From NCBI GenBank assembly GCA_028280025.1, contig JANQMO010000050.1:1-64000 (forward strand): 64,000 nucleotides of DNA, in the 5' to 3' direction. This document shows positions 28,354 to 36,624 of this stretch, one piece after another. The stretch's first letter is position 1; every line of letters starts with the position of its first letter. Both the position numbers and the translations under genes were made by a program. The stretch comes from Chlorobium sp. Lineage in GTDB: Bacteria; Bacteroidota; Chlorobiia; Chlorobiales; Chlorobiaceae. The notes under the pieces were generated by a model. That model made no database searches. It was not told the origin of the DNA and saw nothing but the letters and a program-made list of their open reading frames with translations.

Positions 28354-30405
28354 TTAAGGACATCGCCAATAAGTTCCGCCTTTTGATGTATAATAGTTAT
28401 GTTTACTACAAACGTATATGCTTCTGTTATGACAATATCCTATAGATGAAGCTCCACATATTTGACACGCACTTCCTCCTTTACTTGACAATAAACTTGC
28501 TTTTATGACTTTTGAGGGCTTACTCATTACATCACCTCTTGTTGCCACTATTCTATAATATATAGGATAGCGGTCTGGCCAATGTTTAAAGCTTGTACCA
28601 TTTGTACTTTCATACTTTTCTTTTTTGTTAAAGTTATTTCTATTATTTGACCAATAAACCCTATATGATTCAGCACCTTGAACTGCACCCCAATTGACAT
28701 TAATACTCAAATTTGAATTTATTTGATATTTAGTATTCGAAGGCGACATTGATCTAAAAATATTATCAATCTTCATTTTCGCTTTGTTTCCAAGTGCAGT
28801 ATTCGGATTATTTTGCACAAATATTTGATATTTTGAAAGATCATTATGCTTTTTTAGCCCTTCCCAAACGTCATTTAGAACTTTTTTTGCTTCTCCTATA
28901 TATGGTGACTTTGGATTGTTCTTTATATAAGACTCATAAGACATTACAGAACCTTCTCCTTTAATAGAATACCATTGCCTCGCATAGTTTATATATGAAT
29001 TTATTTCACTCCTTCCTGCCCTTACACCATTTAACTCACTCTTCAATTGCTGTGAGGACCTTAATGCCTTTTTTAATACAGCCTCTGAAATATTTATATT
29101 TACATCCTTTACAAGAGATGACGAGTATCGCCTTATACTGTTCTCAGCATCATCAGGATGTCTAGCAATAGATTTCGTCAAATCATCAATTGAACTTTCA
29201 ACTTTTTTCTCAATCGACTTATTTAATGTATTATTGAAAACATCAACAATAGGCTCAAGAATTGGATAAGCCTCAAACATTGGCTTTAATAATGCCATCT
29301 TCATTTCACTTGTAATAACCTTTGGAATTTGACAAACAATCTGTTTTCCACCCTCAATATTGAGTAACTTTATTATTCTTTCACGACTCCCACTATTCTT
29401 ATAATTAATAATGGCCTTATTAGCAATTTCAATCTCTTTCTTTCCAATCTTTTTAGTGTCGATTTTATTATATATATCATTTTTGATTTTACTCCAATCA
29501 TTTTCAGATATGTATTTGGCATTAAAATCTGATAGTGATTTTACATTTTTAGCACTTTGAATCTTCTTGTTTTTTTTATCTTTAGCATCTAAAACATAAA
29601 TTCCCCCTATTACCACAAATCTATCATCGTAATATTTTACATTTGAATCTACTTTTTTTAAAGTCTCCAACTTTGCAGAACGATTCTCGATTATACCCTC
29701 AATTTTTTGTGAACTAAACCCATATTTATCTTGACCATCATCATATATTTTTTGAAGAGATACAAACTCAGTATCTATTTTCACCGGAATCGTGAGAGCA
29801 AACTTATATGAATCAGGAAAACTTTCTTGTATTTTAATCAATATTTCTTTTGACACTTCTTGAAAAATAACTTCTTCAACTTTTTTCTCTAAATCTGCAT
29901 AACCCTCTCTTATTGCTTTAATACGGACTCTTAAATCATTCGTTGGTGCGCCCATTTGTGTGCCGAAAAGTGTGAACGAGCACAATAACACTAGTGCAAT
30001 ATATATACGCCTAGTCAACATCCTATATTTATCAATTGCAGAGAATACCTTTTTTGATTTTCCAACAGACATTCTCAACAAGCCAAACACAAATACCAAC
30101 AAAAAAATAATCAAAATCTGCCATTCACTTAACTTTACAAATGAGAAATAATCTTTTATTTTTAAAAAAAACACTTCTAAATCAATAAGAAATTGTAAAT
30201 TTACATTTTCATAACTAACTAATATCATAACCGGAATTAGAGCATATAACAAGGCAACAAAAAAAAATGGAACCAAAAAGTCTAAACCATATAAATAAAA
30301 ATAATATAAAGCGGTTTTCTTTACTCCTTTATCTTCAAAAGCATGCTTCCCTTTATAAAAAATTATCACCAATAATGACGCTATAATTAAAAGAAATATA
30401 ATCAT
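28354..30405 (-). CDS. Large AT-rich membrane protein with TPR-like, fibronectin III-like and C-terminal zinc-ribbon segments
   Basis: The protein has 683 residues; I do not recognise the family. Four hydrophobic helices lie in the first 150 residues (about 1-17, 38-64, 95-113, 130-148). A long lysine-rich, helical soluble part follows, with two TPR-like stretches around YESYIKNNPKSPYIGEAKKVL and YQIFVQNNPNTALGNKAK. A fibronectin III-like unit (INVNWGAVQGAESYRVYW) comes next, and the end has CQICG, YCHNR, VCSKH and WRCP, likely a zinc-binding fold. The base composition is far lower in GC than in any neighbour, indicating recent transfer. An AGGAGG ribosome site precedes the ATG. It probably faces the periplasm or cytoplasm from the inner membrane. 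Confidence 0.75.
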   Translation of the reverse strand: MIIFLLIIASLLVIIFYKGKHAFEDKGVKKTALYYFYLYGLDFLVPFFFVALLYALIPVMILVSYENVNLQFLIDLEVFFLKIKDYFSFVKLSEWQILIIFLLVFVFGLLRMSVGKSKKVFSAIDKYRMLTRRIYIALVLLCSFTLFGTQMGAPTNDLRVRIKAIREGYADLEKKVEEVIFQEVSKEILIKIQESFPDSYKFALTIPVKIDTEFVSLQKIYDDGQDKYGFSSQKIEGIIENRSAKLETLKKVDSNVKYYDDRFVVIGGIYVLDAKDKKNKKIQSAKNVKSLSDFNAKYISENDWSKIKNDIYNKIDTKKIGKKEIEIANKAIINYKNSGSRERIIKLLNIEGGKQIVCQIPKVITSEMKMALLKPMFEAYPILEPIVDVFNNTLNKSIEKKVESSIDDLTKSIARHPDDAENSIRRYSSSLVKDVNINISEAVLKKALRSSQQLKSELNGVRAGRSEINSYINYARQWYSIKGEGSVMSYESYIKNNPKSPYIGEAKKVLNDVWEGLKKHNDLSKYQIFVQNNPNTALGNKAKMKIDNIFRSMSPSNTKYQINSNLSINVNWGAVQGAESYRVYWSNNRNNFNKKEKYESTNGTSFKHWPDRYPIYYRIVATRGDVMSKPSKVIKASLLSSKGGSACQICGASSIGYCHNRSIYVCSKHNYYTSKGGTYWRCP

Positions 30406-30639
30406 GCCATACCTCCTTTATTTTTTTAGATATTAAATTCAGCAAATCAGTTAAGCACTCTTTTTCCTTTCCACAGATGCTTATTATTTGATAAATATTA
30501 TATAATCAATAAAAAGGATAGCTACTTTGTCATACAAGATTATAAGCTTTTTTATAGCTATCTAATCTTCGCTCTTTTTTTGATGGACAGATTTGGTTGT
30601 TCATGAAAGTGAAAAAACACATGGTCCAGGAGGCGTTGC

Positions 30640-30718
30640 AACTAACGACCGAGTTGAGCGGAATGTCTGGAGCGCCAGACTGCAGGTCTGTAAGCGCAGG
30701 GATTTGCCTTGTTGGGCT
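30640..30718 (-). other. attC-like site after the TIR gene
   Basis: Minus strand: a perfect RYYYAAC core (GCCCAAC) followed by AAGGCAAATCCC, an inner hairpin GTCTGG-CGCT-CCAGAC, and a 3' end CAACTCGGTCGTTAGTT. This is the layout of the common environmental attC type (GCCCAACAAGGC...GGTCGTTAG). The last roughly 25 codons of the TIR gene are encoded inside it, as often seen in cassettes. Confidence 0.68.
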
Positions 30719-32495
30719 CGCTCCAATCTAAATCTATTCCTCCAGCGACGTAAAGGCGCTTTTCCGTTGTTCCCGTTTCGATATCGAATTGAGTTCGGCT
30801 GTATTGCCAAATACCATCCCCGAATAGCTGCAGGTAAAGCCGCTTAAGGGAAAATAGTACATCATCACTGACTGTATTGAGGCCATATTGCTCAGGAGAA
30901 TCAGAACCGAGAAATCCTGCTTGCTTAAGTGCATCACCCAACTTACTTCCCATGATCCACTTTGCCATGATTAGCACTGACAGTATTTGACGTAGTAGGC
31001 CAAAACGTGGACCAGCTGAGACTTCTCGCTGAATTACGGGAACAATAAGTCTTCTGAATTGTTTGATAATCTCTTCGTCGCGATTGATTGAATGAGTTAC
31101 GTTCACAGATTTCTCTTCGCGTTGCCGAAACCGTCGCAGCGTTTCGTAATCAGCTTCGCACATAACCTTGAGACCTAGTTTCTCTATCGTAACGTGGCCG
31201 CGACCATCCTCCGTTTTTTCGCGAACCGAAGCATTACTCGGCACGATCCATACTCGGAAGCAAGACTCAAAGGCTTGATTACCAACAACAAGCTTATCCA
31301 CTTCATCCCAAAATGCCTTTCCATGCGCAGTGGATGGATGCAACTGGGAGGCTGTAAAATGTTTGAGTACTACATCCTGCGCTAGCATGTCGCGCCCAAG
31401 TTCAGTGTTGCGTAGCAGTTTTGGTAACCCGCAGTATTTATCCATTGGGGTGAGGGTAACGTTGATATTTTCACCGCTCAGCACGAGAAAGGTGTTGAGA
31501 TAGCTTCCTAGGCGGGCCTGCAATTCGGCTTGTTCAGTTTCTGTTGGTGCTTCCAGTGTGGCGTCAGTGAATATTGAAAATCCTATCTCTATCGGGTTAT
31601 TTAATGGAAATGATATCCCCCCAACGAACGGGGGGAACCCTTCCTCAAGAGATCGCCCACCGAATATTTCTGGCAGGTATTGGATTTTAGATTGATACTC
31701 ATTATTTACTATCCGTGACTCGATGCGCATTACAGCACCGGGGTCTAAACGTAGATCCTGGATTTTGTCGTTAATTCGATCTTGGAGTAAACCGGCGGAA
31801 TAACTTGCCTTTAACTTCTCAAACACTTCCTGTGTACTGCGAAACATTAAATCAGCGGAATTCTGTGACGATTGGACGTATTCTAATTTTTCCGAATTGG
31901 CCGCTTCACATAACTTTGCGGTAATGGCGTTGATGCGTTCTTCAGGAAAGTCTTCAAGGGCGCCATCTAATTCAAGATGCCAATACATCCAGTCAGGTTT
32001 CACAGATGTGACAACACCCCAATTATTGAGTATGTTGCGCAGACCTCCAGCAATATTTAGAAAGGCTTCATTAAGATTATTCCATTGAGTGGCAGCTTTG
32101 GCGTCTTTAGGTAGTGCCTGCAATTTCCCAAGCGGAGTATCTTCCCATCCCGCTACCGGTTGAATGAGAATGGGCACCACTAAGGCATCCCCTTGTTTTC
32201 TTCGTTCCAACGCCCGCTTTACTTCCACATCCCAGCAATAGTCCGAACTTGCGAAAGCCGGGGTAATAAGAAGAAGAATAATGTCTGCAAAATTTATTTG
32301 CTCATCGATTTCTCTATGCCACTCTTGTCCGGGAACAATTTTTCTGTCGTGCCAAGATTTCAGAAGGTTAGTTCTTTTTAAGAAACCGAGATGCTGCTCT
32401 AATTGATCACGATATTTTTCATCTTGATGAGCATAGGAAAAAAATATAGATATTTCTTTTTTCTCAGTTACAAACCCCGTAGTTGTCCTGCTCAT
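30642..32495 (-). CDS. TIR-domain protein with large uncharacterised C-terminal region
   Basis: The protein has 617 residues. Residues about 10-150 are a TIR domain: ISIFFSYAHQDEKYRDQL, WHDRKIVPGQEWHREID, ADIILLLITPAFASSDYCWDVEV, with the Glu of the WDVEVKRAL helix at the position of the NAD-cleaving glutamate. The rest (about 150-600) is not recognised; it begins with a LELDGALEDFPEERINAI segment reminiscent of small alpha/beta modules attached to conflict-system proteins (weak). Bacterial TIR proteins commonly deplete NAD on phage infection. The start codon overlaps the stop of the upstream nuclease-like frame (ATGA), so the two are translationally coupled. The C-terminus runs into an attC-like site. 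Confidence 0.8.
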   Translation of the reverse strand: MSRTTTGFVTEKKEISIFFSYAHQDEKYRDQLEQHLGFLKRTNLLKSWHDRKIVPGQEWHREIDEQINFADIILLLITPAFASSDYCWDVEVKRALERRKQGDALVVPILIQPVAGWEDTPLGKLQALPKDAKAATQWNNLNEAFLNIAGGLRNILNNWGVVTSVKPDWMYWHLELDGALEDFPEERINAITAKLCEAANSEKLEYVQSSQNSADLMFRSTQEVFEKLKASYSAGLLQDRINDKIQDLRLDPGAVMRIESRIVNNEYQSKIQYLPEIFGGRSLEEGFPPFVGGISFPLNNPIEIGFSIFTDATLEAPTETEQAELQARLGSYLNTFLVLSGENINVTLTPMDKYCGLPKLLRNTELGRDMLAQDVVLKHFTASQLHPSTAHGKAFWDEVDKLVVGNQAFESCFRVWIVPSNASVREKTEDGRGHVTIEKLGLKVMCEADYETLRRFRQREEKSVNVTHSINRDEEIIKQFRRLIVPVIQREVSAGPRFGLLRQILSVLIMAKWIMGSKLGDALKQAGFLGSDSPEQYGLNTVSDDVLFSLKRLYLQLFGDGIWQYSRTQFDIETGTTEKRLYVAGGIDLDWSEPNKANPCAYRPAVWRSRHSAQLGR

Positions 32496-33241
32496 GACTC
32501 ATCCTCCTTATTAAGAAGGTGCAGGGGCGATGGTAGGATATTTATAATAACTGGAGTAAAACCTTCGATTGTCGGCTTTCCCAAATTCATGATATTTAAA
32601 TCAAGCGAAGAAGAAGTGGGTAATTCTCGTTGAAGTACAAGGTTGAAAGATATTGGTTCAGGGACAAGATCAATGCTGCTAGGTTCGTTCTTTGACTCTT
32701 CAAATAATATTTGATTGAGTGAATCCGCATGCTCAACAGGCAGGTTAATTGTATAAACATGCTCACCATTTTTCAGAATACTTTGAATACAAGCTTTTGA
32801 ATACTTAGAAATATGTATCATGAATCTCAGTATCTTAGCCAAACCTTTATCTGTCCGATTATGTATGTCGTAAGGCAATATAATATCTATCGTCCCCGAA
32901 TTGATTCTGTATTTCTCCATCAAGTGAGGGTGGCGCATTAAAATTATTTCTAGGTCTTTTTTCTCCCAAGCATCAATTGAAAATGGGGGTCTTCTCGTAT
33001 TCCTGTAATTGTCTATATACTCTTTTGCCGGATTGGAGAGGTAGTTTGATGTAATAAGTACTATAAAGTTGGGACATTTTGCTTCCGCCCAAGCCAAAGC
33101 GCCTTGGAATCTACTTGGAGAGACGCCCGTCTTGTGGTGTTTGCATTCGAAGAACCAAGTCTCCAGAATACATTTCTCACCTATTAACTCGCGAATACGT
33201 TGGCCCTCAATGTCACGCCCTTGGTCCGCTGCATGCTGTTG
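32492..33241 (-). pseudogene. N-terminally truncated Mrr-like restriction endonuclease
   Basis: From TTG at 33097 the product is 201 residues, but the same frame is open upstream to a TAA at 33242-33244 and encodes recognisable protein: GQRIRELIGEKCILETWFFE followed by CKHHKTGVSPSRFQGALAWA. The WFFECKHH strand provides an E-x-K like that of Mrr/PD-(D/E)XK nucleases. No ATG opens this extended frame, and it starts inside a half attC-like site, so the original N-terminus was probably lost in a recombination. The C-terminal part (TINLPVEHADSLNQILFEES onward) is unrecognised. The stop overlaps the TIR ATG by 4 bp. Whether the remnant is translated is open. Confidence 0.6.
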
Positions 33242-33251
33242 TTATGCGGAC
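33222..33251 (-). other. Half attC-like site at the nuclease junction
   Basis: Minus strand: TCCGCATAACAACAGCATGC then AGCGGACC, an R''-L'' half directly after the stop codon of the upstream PD-(D/E)XK gene. No 3' half is found; instead the truncated Mrr-like frame begins. Confidence 0.55.
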
Positions 33252-34117
33252 TATTCAATCAGGTATCTTTCTATCAAGAATTGTTTCCATCTTTCGATTT
33301 CTTGATCCCCACGGATGCACTCAATGAGCCGCTCGAAAGTACAGCCGATCACGCTGTTCCGCTCAAGATACTTCAGGTAATCTTGATACCTTGCCAGCGA
33401 GTGCGTGAAATGTACGTTACCCGACGGGTACAGTGTTATTGAAACGAATCTTTTGATATCTCCGTGCCTCACCATCGCCAATCCGAGCAGGTGGTTTCTC
33501 CAGATTTGTCTAAGATCGTCATCGGCCAGGTCGGACACACTTTCTTCAGTGAACAAGCCGGACTCACGTGTTGTGGCCCAGTATGTTGAATCCGGATCGT
33601 CAACGCGCGCCTTCTCTGTTTTTCCGATTCGGTATCCGCGCTCTGTATACTTAACTTCGATTCCTATTCCCATCAATTCGCCGTCCGCACCTACGCCCTG
33701 GATATACGCATCAAAGGAGGTCATGTCGTCAAGATAAACAGACTTCGGCTCAGGCGCCCACTCGAATTTCAGTTCAAACGACCCCTCCAGTTCCTGTTGG
33801 AAGGCATCGCTGATGACTTTCCGCGCCCAGTCAGGTCTTCCTGCGAACGGAGCCAACATATTGAAAGGTATGTGTTCACTCCTAAGCAGGTCAGCATCGC
33901 GCCTACTAGCATAGTCAGGATATCTCTTCCTCAAAGCGCTTCGAATTCCAAGTGCGTCGTAGTAGTTCAGTAAAGCTCGGCCATCAGAATCAGTCAGTCG
34001 ATTGCCGTAATCCAAGTAGTCGACACCAAGAACCGCTGCGCGGTATTTGGACTGGTGGAGCCGGGCGGCGGCCTTGAATGAGTCATCAAGCGCATACTGA
34101 GGTCCAATTTCTTTCAT
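33251..34117 (-). CDS. PD-(D/E)XK nuclease, PGN_0703-type putative restriction endonuclease (cassette gene)
   Basis: The protein has 288 residues. A nuclease core is visible: MTSFDAYIQGV (Asp), then MGIGIEVKYTERGYRIG, the E-x-K strand. The C-terminal half is helical (LRQIWRNHLLGLAMVRHGDI, SVIGCTFERLIECI). The spacing and the TFERL ending resemble the PGN_0703 family of putative restriction endonucleases; no methyltransferase is nearby, which is common for that family. It is followed by a half attC and preceded by a full attC, so it forms a single-gene cassette. Confidence 0.72.
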   Translation of the reverse strand: MKEIGPQYALDDSFKAAARLHQSKYRAAVLGVDYLDYGNRLTDSDGRALLNYYDALGIRSALRKRYPDYASRRDADLLRSEHIPFNMLAPFAGRPDWARKVISDAFQQELEGSFELKFEWAPEPKSVYLDDMTSFDAYIQGVGADGELMGIGIEVKYTERGYRIGKTEKARVDDPDSTYWATTRESGLFTEESVSDLADDDLRQIWRNHLLGLAMVRHGDIKRFVSITLYPSGNVHFTHSLARYQDYLKYLERNSVIGCTFERLIECIRGDQEIERWKQFLIERYLIE

Positions 34118-34130
34118 CGTCGACTACTCC

Positions 34131-34199
34131 GCATAACGCCGCCATAATTTGCCGCCTGAAGCGAAGCGTAAGGCGGTCAAATTGATGGCCTTGTTAACC
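34131..34199 (-). other. Integron attC recombination site (best example)
   Basis: Minus strand 5' arm TTAACAAGGCCATCAATTTG-ACCGCC, loop TTACGCTTCGCTTCA, 3' arm GGCGGCAAATTATGGCGGCG-TTATG. The arms pair over about 24 positions with single extrahelical bases, exactly the R''-L''/L'-R' organisation with GTTAT/TTAAC cores. The stop codon of the gene upstream (TAA) is inside the R'' core. It is 69 bp long. Confidence 0.9.
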
Positions 34200-34829
34200 T
34201 TGCCAGTTTTCAGGCGTGAGAAGCTTTTTGTTCTGGACAAAATATTCGTACTCTTTAATCTTATCATCTATGTTGACGCCAAGTTTCTTGGACTCCCTTT
34301 TTATAGCATCCAAGGGCCATGAATCGGGATCAATCTCGTCGTAACTTTTGAATAGTTTTTGACCTTCGCCTAGCTGCTCATTCAACGCCCAAAGAGCTTT
34401 CTTAATATGATCCTCAGAGACTCTATCATAAAGAGCAGATAGAGCTGAGCTGATTTTTTCGTCAGAAATTTTCAGCTCTTTTAAACTGTTGCGTATCTCT
34501 TCTGCATATTCCAGCTTGTACTTTAAGTGCAGATATTGAAAGGAGCTACTCACCGCCATTAGCGATGCTACCGGTGACGAAATACTTATTGCTAATGACT
34601 TCACCTCATCAATAGCAGCGTATGCTTCAGAAACAGCTGTATTAAGTTTTGCGGCAAAGCCGGCCCCCTTAAATTCGGAAAATCTATCCAAGTTCCAGAA
34701 AACTAACGCAAATGACAATGCTATAAGACTTAACGATGCCGCAGCGGTCTTTTCGATTACAGCTAAAGTTATCGGGGTTGCCACAAGCGCAACAATCAGG
34801 ATGAAATTTACTGTATTTTTAAAATTCAT
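34194..34829 (-). CDS. Membrane-anchored coiled-coil protein of unknown function (cassette gene)
   Basis: About 211 residues from the ATG preceded by AGAAGG; the frame continues 32 codons upstream into an attC-like half, which is why the earlier Met is rejected. Two hydrophobic helices (NFILIVALVATPITLAVI and AASLSLIALSFALVFWNL) are followed by a long helical cytoplasmic part (YLHLKYKLEYAEEIRNSLKEL, EDHIKKALWALNEQLGEGQK). No family recognised. Its stop codon lies in an attC core. Confidence 0.7.
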   Translation of the reverse strand: MNFKNTVNFILIVALVATPITLAVIEKTAAASLSLIALSFALVFWNLDRFSEFKGAGFAAKLNTAVSEAYAAIDEVKSLAISISSPVASLMAVSSSFQYLHLKYKLEYAEEIRNSLKELKISDEKISSALSALYDRVSEDHIKKALWALNEQLGEGQKLFKSYDEIDPDSWPLDAIKRESKKLGVNIDDKIKEYEYFVQNKKLLTPENWQG

Positions 34830-34863
34830 TGACCTTCTATTTTCCGATTTTTTTCTCATAGAG

Positions 34864-34912
34864 GTTAACGCCAGCCGTAACTGGCGTATTTGTAGTGAGC
34901 ACAGCGAGCGGA
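34864..34912 (-). other. 3' half of an attC site cut by an insertion sequence
   Basis: Minus strand ends CAGTTACGGCTGGCGTTAAC, a good L'-R' half with a GTTAAC core; its centre includes CGCTCGCTGTGCTCAC. The 5' half is missing because the IS3 element starts here. The other flank of the IS reads GTGACGGTTGTGAG on the minus strand, and its GTGAG could pair with CTCAC of this half, so the two flanks may once have been one site (inference). Confidence 0.6.
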
Positions 34913-34981
34913 TGTTTTGGTTCATCGTGAATTGGAGAATTCCGTCGTAAGAGTTAGCGTAGAAAAACGGAGGAATTCACC

Positions 34982-35290
34982 ATGCGCAAACAGCGAAAAA
35001 ATTACACATCCCAGGAAAAGGTTTTCATTCTTAAACGCCACCTTGTTGACCGAGTACCGGTCTCAGATATCTGTGATGCATATCATCTTCAGCCTACCGT
35101 CTTCTACCGCTGGCAGAAGGAATTTTTCGAGAACGGCCCCGCCGCATTCGAGAAAAAGCACACCCGGCAGAACCATGCTGAACAGAAACGTATCGAACAA
35201 CTCGAAGCCAAGCTAAGGAACAAAAACGACGTGCTCTCTGAACTCATGGAAGAGCATGTCAAGTTAAAAAAGGATCTTGGGGAACTCTAA
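34982..35290 (+). CDS. IS3-family transposase OrfA (helix-turn-helix)
   Basis: The protein has 102 residues. The helix-turn-helix (SQEKVFILKRHLVDRVPVSD, YRWQKEFFENG) binds the IS ends; a leucine-rich coiled coil (QKRIEQLEAKLRNKNDVLSE) mediates multimerisation. Near the 3' end the sequence A-AAA-AAG (35266-35272) is a canonical slippery heptamer in the correct phase for a -1 shift into orfB, whose frame is already open at that point. Confidence 0.88.
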   Translation: MRKQRKNYTSQEKVFILKRHLVDRVPVSDICDAYHLQPTVFYRWQKEFFENGPAAFEKKHTRQNHAEQKRIEQLEAKLRNKNDVLSELMEEHVKLKKDLGEL

Positions 35291-35346
35291 CCGCGTCCTG
35301 GGTCCCCCATGATATTCGCGATGCCGCCAAGAAGAGCGGCATTGCC

Positions 35347-36306
35347 GTGACGCGATTTATCGAATGGCTTGGTCTTGCGCCCAGCAAGTACTACAACTGG
35401 CAGAGTCGCTATGGTAAAGTCAATGAGCACAATGCCCTTATTCCCCGTGACTTCTGGCTGGAAGATTGGGAGAAGCAAGCCATCATCAATTTCCATGTTC
35501 AGTATCCCTTGGAGGGTTATCGTCGTTTGACCTATATGATGCTCGATCAAAATATTGTTGCCGTGAGCCCCAGCAGCGTTTACCGTGTGCTGAGCGCCGC
35601 CGGACTGCTTCGACGCTGGAATACAAAAAAGGGCAGGAAAGGCAAGGGCTTTGAACAACCCTTAAAGCCGCATGAACACTGGCATATTGATGTGTCCTAC
35701 GTCAATCTTCTCGGCACCTTCTACTACCTGTGCAGCATTCTGGATGGCTGCAGCCGCTACATCGTCCACTGGGAACTGCGCAAGGCCATGACCGAGAAGG
35801 ATGTCGAAATCATCCTGCAGCGTGCCCGTGAGAAGTTTCCGGAAGCCAAGCCACGCATCATTTCCGATAATGGTCCACAGTTCATCGCCAAGGACTTCAA
35901 GGAGTATATCCGGCTGACCGGTATGAGCCACGTCCGCACCTCACCGTTCTACCCGCAGAGCAACGGTAAACTCGAGCGGTACCACAAGACCATCAAGGCC
36001 GAATGCATCCGCCCCAAGGTTGCCCTTTCGCTGGAAGACGCCAGAAACCAGATAGACGGGTATATCAGTTTCTACAACAATGAACGGTTACACAGTGCGA
36101 TTGGCTATATTGCTCCAAAGGACAAGTTGGAGGGCCGAGACACTCAGATTTTCAAAGAACGCGACCAAAAACTTGAAGCCGCCAGAGAGGCTCGGAAACA
36201 AAAACGACTGGAATACAGAGAGCGACTCAAGTCCAACAATGTTTCAACAACTGCAGACAACGTTAACCAACTAACTCTGCAAAGGCAGTTCTCCATTTCC
36301 AGCTGA
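35347..36306 (+). CDS. IS3-family transposase OrfB (DDE integrase)
   Basis: The protein is 319 residues from the first initiator-like codon, but the frame is open back to about 35242, so the functional product is probably the OrfAB fusion. Catalytic triad: Asp in WHIDVSYV, Asp in RIISDNGPQF, Glu in SNGKLERYHKT with the K seven residues on, then the NNERLHSAIGYIAP C-terminal motif. This is the rve superfamily. The stop codon lies in the right inverted repeat. Confidence 0.92.
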   Translation: MTRFIEWLGLAPSKYYNWQSRYGKVNEHNALIPRDFWLEDWEKQAIINFHVQYPLEGYRRLTYMMLDQNIVAVSPSSVYRVLSAAGLLRRWNTKKGRKGKGFEQPLKPHEHWHIDVSYVNLLGTFYYLCSILDGCSRYIVHWELRKAMTEKDVEIILQRAREKFPEAKPRIISDNGPQFIAKDFKEYIRLTGMSHVRTSPFYPQSNGKLERYHKTIKAECIRPKVALSLEDARNQIDGYISFYNNERLHSAIGYIAPKDKLEGRDTQIFKERDQKLEAAREARKQKRLEYRERLKSNNVSTTADNVNQLTLQRQFSISS

Positions 36307-36339
36307 GGCAAAACACTCACAACCGTCACATGGTTACTC

Positions 36340-36624
36340 CTATGCTTCTTTCTCAAGATGTACCCTAGTAGCTAGTTGAATCTGGGTAGTTGTTTCTTGG
36401 CTATCATTACCTCCAACAACAACCGATAGAAAGCCGTCTCGGTCAACCGCTACTGACTTGAACGTAACACCCACATCTACAACTCCAGTAAATTTACCGC
36501 TATCTCGCATTTGCATCACCTCATCAATCGCTGAAGCAAATACGTCACCTACCGAAAGCGCATCAAGATCGGTTCTATCGTTACTGATTGGTTGTCTAGT
36601 TCGTCTTCTATTTGGTGGCGGCAT
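36340..36624 (-). CDS. Small protein of unknown function, third gene of a three-gene unit
   Basis: The protein has 94 residues. A basic N-terminus (PPPNRRRTRQPIS) precedes LDALSVGDVFASAIDEVMQM and a beta-rich part FTGVVDVGVTFKSVAVDRDG, FLSVVVGG. I do not recognise the family. Its start lies inside the end of the gene before it (17 bp overlap), indicating coupled translation. It is the last gene before the IS element; its stop is 25 bp from the IS end. Confidence 0.65.
   Translation of the reverse strand: MPPPNRRRTRQPISNDRTDLDALSVGDVFASAIDEVMQMRDSGKFTGVVDVGVTFKSVAVDRDGFLSVVVGGNDSQETTTQIQLATRVHLEKEA

Larger units (their letters stand above)
34913..36315 (+). mobile_element. IS3-family insertion sequence
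   Basis: About 1.4 kb, with ends TGTTTTGG...CAAAACA. The terminal inverted repeats are imperfect: left TGTTTTGGTTCATCGTGAAT then TGGAGAA; right (reverse complement) TGTTTTGCCTCAGCTGGAAA then TGGAGAA. Inside are orfA and orfB in the -1 relation. I see no clear target-site duplication (left flank GCGGA, right flank CTCAC). It appears intact. Confidence 0.82.

Noticed and set aside
34905..36320. Target-site duplication flanking the IS3 element
   Set aside because: The bases next to the two ends (GCGGA and CTCAC) do not match, so none is claimed.
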